Assembly (NCBI GenBank): GCA_020024675.1
Contig: JAHHTM010000075.1
Span: forward strand, 1 to 6,413
DNA length: 6,413 nucleotides
Reading direction: 5' to 3'
From: Muricomes sp.
GTDB taxonomy: Bacteria; Bacillota; Clostridia; Lachnospirales; Lachnospiraceae
Shown here: one piece after another, positions 1 through 5,896 of the stretch
Layout of the letters: each line of letters starts with the position of its first letter
How positions within the stretch are numbered: position 1 is the stretch's first letter
Program-made: the position numbers and the translations under genes
The notes under the pieces: generated by a model
Told to the model about the DNA's origin: nothing
What the model saw: the letters and a program-made list of their open reading frames with translations, nothing else
Databases searched by the model: none

Positions 1-335
1 CAAGAATAGTACTTCATCAAAGAATAAAGTCGTTCATATATATTGGGCGACAAATAATCGTCTGAGTCAACAAATGCTATCAGTTCTCCTTGAGCTATTG
101 ACAATCCCATATTTCTTGTATTACTGACTCCACTGTTCTTTTTGTGAATTACTTTGATTCGTTTATCTTTTGCAGCCCAAATGGAACAAATGTGACCGCT
201 ATTATCTGTTGAGCCATCATTTATTAGAATGATTTCTATATTTTTATAACTTTGTGCAATTATGGAAGATATACATCGATCCAAATATGTTGCAGTATTA
301 TATATGGGGATTATAATACTTATTTTCTCTTTCAT
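1..335 (-). CDS. GT2 family glycosyltransferase, C-terminus beyond window edge
   Basis: Inverting GT-A glycosyltransferase of family 2, expected to add a sugar to the lipid-linked capsule repeat unit at the cytoplasmic side. The first 111 residues are visible from the ATG at 335 to the left edge. They hold the canonical N-terminal nucleotide-binding half: KISIIIPIYNTATYLDRCI (4-22), SIIAQSYKNIEIILINDGST (24-43) with the conserved Asp40, NSGVSNTRNMGL (67-78), and the metal-binding DxD-type motif FVDSDDY (88-94). The acceptor-determining C-terminal part lies outside the window, so neither sugar nor linkage can be predicted. The start overlaps the stop of the preceding gene by ATGA, which suggests translational coupling. 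The frame is intact up to the edge. Confidence 0.93.
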   Translation of the reverse strand, partial: MKEKISIIIPIYNTATYLDRCISSIIAQSYKNIEIILINDGSTDNSGHICSIWAAKDKRIKVIHKKNSGVSNTRNMGLSIAQGELIAFVDSDDYLSPNIYERLYSLMKYYS

Positions 336-1156
336 TTTCTTTGTAGTAGTCTGCATGCAATTTTTTTTAAAAGTCTTTTCGCAAATATTCCCAGTGTTAA
401 TCGAGGGGATTTATGTAAATATATTATAGGTTTGTAGATGTCTTTTTCATGAATGGGTACTTTATATGTATATAGTGAGTTATGATAGCTTTCTGGATCA
501 TTTCCTCTTTGTGAGATATCTTTGTGTGGAGATATGTGATGTTTTTTGCATAATAAACTGAAAATGGATTGATCTTCTCTATGCGCGACAAATGAATCTC
601 CATAATTTTTATTGATGTTTAATTCTATGTTCCCGGCAGGACTTATTAAACTATACCGACAACAAAGGTTTAGCCATTCATATATGAATTGTCGACTTTT
701 AGGGCATACATAAATACCTAAATAAGTTGCGATTATTTGGTTGGAAGTGTGAAAAAAATCCTCCTTACATTCCATTTCATCAAAACACTCAGGCTTTGTG
801 AAACATGATTCTATCAATGGAATGTCACAGACGAATAGAGGAGTCTCCTTGTTTACTTGATTTTTAATAGTATCTATGTTTCTTATGAAAAATGCTCCTG
901 AGTCACAATAAAAAATAAAGTCTCCATCTTTAGTATGCTCCAATACTTTGTTTATTATGTAGGGTTTCCATAACCATAGCCCGTTTCCTCTCTTGGACAA
1001 AAGTATTTGCCTATTCTCTTTTTGGAATTTATCATCGATATCATTAGGAGAAAATTCATATATTGTGTCGAATTTTGCAATTAGTTTCCCTGTCCTTGAG
1101 TTCCATTTTCGGGCTTGAGCATATCGAGAATCGGCATAGTTAATTAGTATTTTCAC
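332..1156 (-). CDS. Predicted capsule glycosyltransferase of a poorly named GT-A-like family
   Basis: I do not recognise a characterised member. The 274-residue protein looks like a soluble nucleotide-diphospho-sugar transferase found in polysaccharide loci. It starts with a beta strand (MKILINYAD), then RGNGLWLWKPYII (56-68). Next comes GDFIFYCDSGAFF (78-90), where a hydrophobic strand ends in an acidic C-D-S motif that resembles the DXD metal/nucleotide site of GT-A enzymes. HREDQSIFSLL (192-202) resembles the late H..DQ..F block of several GT-A families. A basic C-terminal tail (AKRLLKKIACRLLQRK, 259-274) could form an amphipathic membrane-binding helix. The start is GTG at 1156: the in-frame TAA of the preceding gene is only 12 nt upstream, with no ATG between, so no longer reading is possible. 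Its TGA overlaps the next ATG (ATGA). Transferase activity is inference from motifs and operon position; donor and acceptor are unknown. Confidence 0.7.
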   Translation of the reverse strand: MKILINYADSRYAQARKWNSRTGKLIAKFDTIYEFSPNDIDDKFQKENRQILLSKRGNGLWLWKPYIINKVLEHTKDGDFIFYCDSGAFFIRNIDTIKNQVNKETPLFVCDIPLIESCFTKPECFDEMECKEDFFHTSNQIIATYLGIYVCPKSRQFIYEWLNLCCRYSLISPAGNIELNINKNYGDSFVAHREDQSIFSLLCKKHHISPHKDISQRGNDPESYHNSLYTYKVPIHEKDIYKPIIYLHKSPRLTLGIFAKRLLKKIACRLLQRK

Positions 1157-1168
1157 TTCGTGTTTATT

Positions 1169-2083
1169 TTATTTTATAATAATCCATTCGGGCATGTAGA
1201 TGTCACTGAAATCAATGCCTTTTCTTTTATCCCAAATTTTAGGAGCTATTATTATTTTATTTTTGCTTTCGGATAGGTATTGAGCCCACCAACTGAATGA
1301 ACTGTTCGATAATATGAAATGTTTGCAATTGTACATTAAACGTAATTCTTCATAATCAGGATTGTTTAAATCCACATAAACAGAGTTTTGAGGGATATTG
1401 TAATTTTTTCTAATCCATACCAGATCTTCATGTGTATTGGAGAAAATGAAGAATGTCGGGTTCTCTATTTTGGAGCTTATCATTTTTATAGCTTTTTCAT
1501 AGTAGTCTTTATTGCAGACTTCAAGGTGAGGGCTAAATTGGGCGCTTAAAAAATCACCTCGCCTGATGTGTACGCAAATAGAATTGGAGTTTTGTATTTC
1601 TTTTAAAATCTTCTTGTTTGGTTTGCTTATTGGGGTTATTACTTTTAGTTCGGCTTTAATCATTGATTGATGTTCTTTAAAGTATTTCCAGCTTTGGAAT
1701 CCTCCATGAATGATGGTTGTGTTTTTGGAGCGATACCGAGGATGATAGTACTTGTATGGTCCACAAACGTTTGCATATATATTACGGTTGGACATCCACC
1801 ACCACCTAAATGATGCTGGCAGAATTTTTCTTGCTATTTTCTGATGGAATATTTGTTTGTTAAACAGTTCCCATATTCTTTTGTTTTCATCGGGAGTTTC
1901 CATTATACACATTGTGTTAATGTTGAGATGCCCAAGAGAAAAACTCCGTTCTTCATTCTTTAGTTCTTTATATAAAATTGTATTGAATGATATGTTTTCA
2001 TTATACTGTAAAGCTAAAGAACGTGCAAAAGCATACTGGAACATTTGGTTTCCTAAGCCTCCGCCTAAAATTAAATGAATCAT
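1169..2083 (-). CDS. GT11 family alpha-1,2-fucosyltransferase-like glycosyltransferase
   Basis: Predicted to transfer L-fucose from GDP-fucose in alpha-1,2 linkage, typically onto galactose, as in other GT11 enzymes. The protein has 304 residues, near the usual bacterial GT11 length of about 280-310. The N-terminal GGGLGNQMFQYAFARSLA (7-24) is diagnostic. HIRRGDF (172-178) is the conserved GDP-fucose-binding HxRRGD motif. GGFQSWKYF (127-135), FFIFSN (211-216) and SNSSFSWWAQYL (259-270) are further family blocks. The chosen ATG at 2083 places the G-rich N-terminal strand right after MIHLIL, as in homologs. The frame stays open to an ATG at 2212, but those 43 extra codons would overlap the wzy 3' end and show no GT11 similarity. 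Exact acceptor and linkage are not visible; some GT11 members transfer other sugars or make other linkages. It implies GDP-fucose supply, which Bacteroides commonly obtain through Fkp salvage (not in this window). Confidence 0.92.
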   Translation of the reverse strand: MIHLILGGGLGNQMFQYAFARSLALQYNENISFNTILYKELKNEERSFSLGHLNINTMCIMETPDENKRIWELFNKQIFHQKIARKILPASFRWWWMSNRNIYANVCGPYKYYHPRYRSKNTTIIHGGFQSWKYFKEHQSMIKAELKVITPISKPNKKILKEIQNSNSICVHIRRGDFLSAQFSPHLEVCNKDYYEKAIKMISSKIENPTFFIFSNTHEDLVWIRKNYNIPQNSVYVDLNNPDYEELRLMYNCKHFILSNSSFSWWAQYLSESKNKIIIAPKIWDKRKGIDFSDIYMPEWIIIK

Positions 2084-2091
2084 TGTATGAA

Positions 2092-3339
2092 CTATTGTTT
2101 TTTTAATGCGAGAAAGGGGTAGAAAGCCATTATGAATAATCCTGGATTCATTATATGTGGCTGTCCTAGTCCCATATTGATAATTAATAATATAGGGCAT
2201 AGCATTTCCCATTTATTCTTATTGCCTTTGTGTAGACACCAAAAAGTGAAGCCAAAAAGAATGCTAAATGGAAGAATGCCTATGGCTAATAGAAGTATGG
2301 GTAAACCGGCACATGCATCAAGTTTTAATCTGTGAATTTCATCATATCCTATTCCCATTAAAGATAAAGGTTCTTTTTTGATTTCTGTAAAAAAATCTTG
2401 TATGCTTTGTGTTCTAGCTCCTGCTGTACCTTGAGATAAGTTGATTGTGGTTCTCTTTTCTGCTCCGTAGATTTTATCAAATACAGCTGTGGTGATGAAA
2501 TCTCTTCCCAATGGAGTGATTATTATAAATAAAACAATTGTAATCATGGTTGCGGTAAAGTATTTTTTTATTTTAGGAGATATTTTAGAGGATGGGTACT
2601 GCACAAAGCATATGATGATGATACATAAGGATATGTATCCGCTTGTTGATTGTGTTGTGAGTAAAACTATTGTGAATACAATTATATATTTTATCCGATC
2701 TTGTTTTCTTAAAAAGCGTGCCTTGAATAGAGAAAAATATAATGCTACTGCTAATATACACTGATATTGTCCTGGCTCTCCGAAAGGTCCGCAATTTCTG
2801 CCGATATGAAGTGGAACAAAACGGTATAGGAATCCTCCATAGCTATAAAGCTCGTAGTTAGAAAAGGAGGTGGATAAAAATGGAAGGAGTGGGCTAAATG
2901 CTGAAAAACCGAATAATAATGTGGCTGAATATAAAAAAAAGCTGATGATGGCCAATATGAATATGATATTAAGAAATCGTTTTAGAAAGTTTCTTTTATC
3001 CATATGGATAGTTGTATAAATAATCATCAGTGTGCATATAATACTTAATGTTGAGCCAATACTTAATGTTGAAAAGAATACAGTTACCAACATTGAGACA
3101 AATAGAACTTCTAAAAAAAGAATGAAGCGGCTGGTGAAAAGAGTTTCTTTTTTATATAAGAATATGTAAATTCCACATATGGTTAATATAAAAACTTGAA
3201 AGAGGTCGTTTCCAATATAAGCTGGCAGAGCCATACCTCCAAATGATATGGCACAATAAATTAGGAAATAATGAAATATTGTAAATATTTTATTTCCTTT
3301 CCTATGATGTGATACTGCGCTTTTTTTTATATATTGCAT
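2092..3339 (-). CDS. wzy: Wzy-like polysaccharide repeat-unit polymerase, polytopic membrane protein
   Basis: Likely inner-membrane polymerase that joins lipid-linked repeat units at the periplasmic face (Wzx/Wzy pathway). The protein has 415 residues and about 10-12 hydrophobic segments, roughly at 19-35, 45-62, 70-90, 96-112, 122-144, 191-206, 217-247, 261-276, 345-368 and 379-411. This is the usual size and topology of O-antigen or capsule polymerases. Supporting local features are the large loop around 145-190 ending in FGEPGQYQ (186-193), TQSTSGYI (229-236), and GTAGART (305-311) in the second large loop before the last segments. Sequence conservation in Wzy proteins is low, so the call rests on topology and context. 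The ATG at 3339 is inside the preceding gene; the next in-frame Met is residue 36, within or just after the first hydrophobic segment, so the upstream start is preferred. The TAG stop lies 8 nt before the fucosyltransferase start. Confidence 0.82.
   Translation of the reverse strand: MQYIKKSAVSHHRKGNKIFTIFHYFLIYCAISFGGMALPAYIGNDLFQVFILTICGIYIFLYKKETLFTSRFILFLEVLFVSMLVTVFFSTLSIGSTLSIICTLMIIYTTIHMDKRNFLKRFLNIIFILAIISFFLYSATLLFGFSAFSPLLPFLSTSFSNYELYSYGGFLYRFVPLHIGRNCGPFGEPGQYQCILAVALYFSLFKARFLRKQDRIKYIIVFTIVLLTTQSTSGYISLCIIIICFVQYPSSKISPKIKKYFTATMITIVLFIIITPLGRDFITTAVFDKIYGAEKRTTINLSQGTAGARTQSIQDFFTEIKKEPLSLMGIGYDEIHRLKLDACAGLPILLLAIGILPFSILFGFTFWCLHKGNKNKWEMLCPILLIINMGLGQPHIMNPGLFIMAFYPFLALKKQ
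3040..3072 (-). repeat. Perfect 15-nt direct repeat (18-nt period) inside wzy
   Basis: The + strand 15-mer AATACTTAATGTTGA occurs at 3040-3054 and again at 3058-3072, separated by three bases. On the coding strand each copy encodes S-T-L-S-I, and the spacer encodes Gly, giving STLSIGSTLSI at residues 90-100 of the polymerase, between the third and fourth hydrophobic segments. The 18-nt period is a multiple of three, so gain or loss of a unit would add or remove six residues without a frameshift. Confidence 0.9.
3302..3339 (-). other. 38-nt GT4-like/wzy coding overlap containing an A8 tract
   Basis: The last codons of the GT4-like gene (ending at the TAG at 3302-3304) and the first codons of wzy (ATG at 3337-3339) share this sequence in different frames. 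A run of eight T on the + strand at 3321-3328 reads as A8 in both coding frames, giving the lysines in YKKKRS of the upstream protein and IKKS of the polymerase. The overlap suggests translational coupling by termination-reinitiation. Loss of one A would put the upstream gene in frame with wzy. Confidence 0.75.
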
Positions 3340-4363
3340 ATAAATCTTCTTTTATGAGCTTGTAGGTTTGTTGAGCATTGTACTCTGCCTTCATTAATTG
3401 GTGAGCATTAATTCCTAATTGCTTGACTAAATTTTTATCATCTTTTAGTTGATTGATATGGTATATCCATTTTTCTACATCATAAGGAGCTATTAAAAAA
3501 CCTATCTGGTGTTTTTCTACATTTAAAGGAATGTCTTTGTTGTCAGTTAGCAGGATAGGAATAGAATATGGTAATGATTCTATAACCTGTGTATAGCCTA
3601 CTCCATATTCTTTTTTGTGGCAAGGTATGGCTGCTACAGATGCTTTTGACATTTGATTCATTATGTAGGTATACTCTTCGTCTTTTTTTAAATTTAAGTC
3701 TTCTATGAAAATAAAGTTGATGTTTGAGTTTTGCCTGTATTTTTTCTCAATAATTATATTTTCAGGGTGCTTTCGAGTTAAAATGATACATGGGACTTTT
3801 GTGCATACACAGGCTTCGCAGAGTGTATGGTAGTCTCTGCTATCTTTTCCCGTAGCTACAATTGTAAATTCGGGTGTTTGGGTAGTGAAATTGATGTTAG
3901 ACTTAAACCATTGATAATCAACCCCAAAATTTAAATTATATACTTGTTCTGAAGTTAATATATTGTTTCTTATCGCATCTTGCATATGCGATTGGGATAT
4001 CATGTATATTCTATCAAAACCTCTCCAGTATATTTTCTTTAAAATATAGTTTATTAAAGGAGGAGCTTCTTTCGGAGCAGTATATTTCCAAGTGATGATC
4101 TGTGCTTTTAAAAATCTGATAGCTCGTAGCATGACTAAAATGTGCAGTCCCCTAGGATTGTATATTATATCGGGATTTGATTTTAAAACAGCAATAATTA
4201 GGCGTATATTCGCTATTATTTTGTTAGTTCCAAATTTCGAGGGATTAATTATTTCAAAATTGATGTCATTGTCCTCCAAGAGGCTCTTGATGTAGAATTC
4301 CGAGTGTGCCGGTTTGCGTTGAATGAGTTTGACTGGTAGATTGCTTATGTGTATTATTTTCAT
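3302..4363 (-). CDS. GT-B fold glycosyltransferase, GT4-like
   Basis: Predicted cytoplasmic or membrane-associated glycosyltransferase adding one sugar of the capsule repeat unit. The protein has 353 residues, typical for GT4. The N-terminal acceptor domain opens with MKIIHISNLP. The interdomain region contains FGVDYQWF (146-153), which corresponds to the common GVD..F motif. The C-terminal donor domain begins around FTIVATGKDSRDYHTL (166-181). The nucleotide-sugar site appears as SVAAIPCHKKEYGVGYTQVI (242-261) followed by ES (262-263), where the Glu sits in the position of the E of the usual E-A-x-A-x-G-x-P motif. LPYSIPILLTD (264-274) replaces the usual A-x-G-x-P-V-I, so the motif is degenerate. 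Donor and acceptor cannot be told. It starts at an ATG 46 nt after the rfbC stop, the longest gap in the operon. Its 3' end overlaps the next gene by 38 nt. It is AT-rich, unlike rfbA and rfbC. Confidence 0.85.
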   Translation of the reverse strand: MKIIHISNLPVKLIQRKPAHSEFYIKSLLEDNDINFEIINPSKFGTNKIIANIRLIIAVLKSNPDIIYNPRGLHILVMLRAIRFLKAQIITWKYTAPKEAPPLINYILKKIYWRGFDRIYMISQSHMQDAIRNNILTSEQVYNLNFGVDYQWFKSNINFTTQTPEFTIVATGKDSRDYHTLCEACVCTKVPCIILTRKHPENIIIEKKYRQNSNINFIFIEDLNLKKDEEYTYIMNQMSKASVAAIPCHKKEYGVGYTQVIESLPYSIPILLTDNKDIPLNVEKHQIGFLIAPYDVEKWIYHINQLKDDKNLVKQLGINAHQLMKAEYNAQQTYKLIKEDLYAIYKKKRSITS

Positions 4364-4409
4364 TGCTTAACTGTTTGCGGTTCTTGAAAAAATGAACTGA
4401 AAAGTCTGA

Positions 4410-4967
4410 TTATGAAAAGTGTATATTATTTGATATCTCTTTCAGTCTTTTGTGCCCCTTATCCTTTTCACTAAGTGCTACTTTCTCTCTTGGAATTCTC
4501 CAATCGATCCCTAAATCCGGATCATCCCACGCTACAGCTCCTTCGCTTTCCGGATGATAAAACTCATCACATTTATATTGGAACACAGCTTCTTCACTTA
4601 ATACTGCAAAGCCGTGTGCAAATCCCTTCGGAATAAAAAACTGAAGATGGTTCTCACCGGTCAATTCTACTGCTACATGCTGCCCGAAAGTAGGGGAGTT
4701 CTTACGGATGTCTACTGCTACATCAAGTACACAGCCTTTAATGACACGCACCAATTTACTTTGTGTGTAGGGTGGTTTCTGGAAATGTAGTCCCCGAATG
4801 ACTCCATAGCAGGATTGGGACTCGTTGTCTTGTACAAAAGTCATAGGAGTCACCTTTTCATTAAATTCTTTCTGGGAAAATGATTCGAAAAAGTATCCCC
4901 GATCATCCTTAAAAAGCCGGGGCTCGATGATTACTAATCCTTCTATGGCTGTTTTTATGATATTCAT
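4410..4967 (-). CDS. rfbC: dTDP-4-dehydrorhamnose 3,5-epimerase (RmlC/RfbC)
   Basis: Cytoplasmic cupin-fold epimerase that converts dTDP-4-keto-6-deoxy-D-glucose to dTDP-4-keto-L-rhamnose. The protein has 185 residues, the normal length for RmlC. Family landmarks are all present: PRLFKDDRGYFFESF (16-30), VRVIKGCVLDVAVDIR-type beta strands (73-88) and GFAHGF (115-120). YKCDEFYHPESEGAVAWDDP spans 131-150, followed by LGIDW. By comparison with characterised RmlC enzymes, the catalytic base is His61 in RGLHFQ and the acid is Tyr131; Asp169 in SEKDKG is the likely dyad partner. The start ATG at 4967 overlaps the rfbA stop. The order rfbA-rfbC without rfbB or rfbD means that the dehydratase and reductase must be encoded elsewhere. 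The product could also feed another dTDP-6-deoxysugar, so rhamnose is likely but not proven. Confidence 0.96.
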   Translation of the reverse strand: MNIIKTAIEGLVIIEPRLFKDDRGYFFESFSQKEFNEKVTPMTFVQDNESQSCYGVIRGLHFQKPPYTQSKLVRVIKGCVLDVAVDIRKNSPTFGQHVAVELTGENHLQFFIPKGFAHGFAVLSEEAVFQYKCDEFYHPESEGAVAWDDPDLGIDWRIPREKVALSEKDKGHKRLKEISNNIHFS

Positions 4968-5863
4968 TTCTGTTGGTCTAGTTTGTCTAGTTCGTCTATC
5001 ACTTTTAGCAAGTATTGTCCATATTGGTTTTTTTGCATCGGCTCCGCCAGTCGGCGTATTTTATCCGGTGTAATCCATCCTTGTCTTAAGGCGATCCCTT
5101 CAAGACAGGCTATTTTTAAACCTTGGCGTTTTTCGATAACTTCGATGAATGTTGAAGCTTCGGATAGGGAGTCGTGTGTGCCGGTATCCAGCCAGGCAAA
5201 ACCACGCCCTAAAAGTTTCATCTTTAACTCCTTGTCATCAAGAAAATGCTGATTAACGGTCGTTATTTCTAATTCTCCACGAGGGGAAGGTTGGATGTTC
5301 TGTGCAACTTTAACCACTTTGTTGGGATAGAAGTAGAGTCCTACTACTGCATAATTGGACTTGGGACTTTCAGGCTTCTCTTCTATATGAAGAACGTTGC
5401 CCGATTTATCGAATTCTGCGACTCCGTATCGTTTGGGATCGCTTACCCAATATCCTAAGATAGTTGCCTTTTTGTCTTCTTCGGCTGTACGCACTGCTTC
5501 TTTTAGTAATTGAGTAAATCCGGGACCATGAAAGATGTTATCTCCCAGCACTAAACATACCGAATCGTTTCCAATGAACTCCTGCCCGATGATAAATGCC
5601 TGTGCTAAGCCGTCAGGTGAGGGTTGTTCTGCGTATTCGAAATGAACGCCAAAATCCGAGCCATCGCCTAACAGCCTTTTGAATCCGGGTAAATCGATGG
5701 GGGTGGAAATGATTAGTATCTCTCGAATACCCGATAGCATGAGTACTGAGATAGGATAATAAATCATAGGCTTGTCGAAAATAGGCAGTAGTTGTTTGCT
5801 GACTCCCTTAGTAATGGGGTAGAGGCGTGTACCTGAACCACCGGCTAAAACAATTCCTTTCAT
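4964..5863 (-). CDS. rfbA: Glucose-1-phosphate thymidylyltransferase (RmlA/RfbA)
   Basis: Cytoplasmic enzyme that condenses dTTP and glucose-1-phosphate into dTDP-glucose, the first step towards dTDP-L-rhamnose and related dTDP-6-deoxysugars. The protein has 299 residues, about the usual family length (roughly 290-300), and starts at the ATG at 5863. The nucleotide-binding signature GGSGTRLYPIT is at residues 8-18, followed by SKQLLPIFDKPMIYYP at 22-37. The sugar-nucleotide pocket shows EQPSPDGLAQAF (79-90) and LGDNIFHG (106-113). EEKPESPKSNYAVVGLYFY lies at 161-179, RGELEITTVN at 195-204 and WLDTGTHDSL at 224-233. No key motif is missing. The gene follows upxY after 33 nt with only an A-rich, weak ribosome-binding region, and its TGA overlaps the rfbC start (ATGA), so the two are probably translationally coupled. 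Confidence 0.97.
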   Translation of the reverse strand: MKGIVLAGGSGTRLYPITKGVSKQLLPIFDKPMIYYPISVLMLSGIREILIISTPIDLPGFKRLLGDGSDFGVHFEYAEQPSPDGLAQAFIIGQEFIGNDSVCLVLGDNIFHGPGFTQLLKEAVRTAEEDKKATILGYWVSDPKRYGVAEFDKSGNVLHIEEKPESPKSNYAVVGLYFYPNKVVKVAQNIQPSPRGELEITTVNQHFLDDKELKMKLLGRGFAWLDTGTHDSLSEASTFIEVIEKRQGLKIACLEGIALRQGWITPDKIRRLAEPMQKNQYGQYLLKVIDELDKLDQQK

Positions 5864-5896
5864 TGTCTTATCGTTTCTTTTATCTGTTCATATCCT

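Noticed and set aside
361..368. A8 tract (coding strand) near the 3' end of the 332-1156 gene as a phase-variation switch.
   Set aside because: It lies so close to the 3' end that a frameshift would change only the last dozen or so residues. Similar runs are expected by chance in DNA this AT-rich.
252..437. Small plus-strand open frame crossing the GT2/unknown transferase junction.
   Set aside because: It lies antisense to two well-supported coding regions, has a Cys/Phe/Tyr-rich composition typical of the complement of AT-rich genes, and has no recognisable motif.
2084..2212. A 43-codon N-terminal extension of the GT11 gene starting at the ATG at 2212.
   Set aside because: It would overlap the wzy 3' end by about 120 nt, and the GT11 N-terminal motif begins properly right after the ATG at 2083. 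The extension reads like out-of-frame wzy sequence.
2489..2794. Open frames on the plus strand and in an alternative minus frame inside wzy.
   Set aside because: Both fall fully within the polymerase, which has continuous hydrophobic segments in its own frame. They show no domain and no start context.
4364..4409. Possible terminator or internal promoter in the 46-nt gap after rfbC.
   Set aside because: I see no GC-rich hairpin followed by a T run and no Bacteroides-type -7 element (TAnnTTTG) on the minus strand, so read-through within one operon is simpler.
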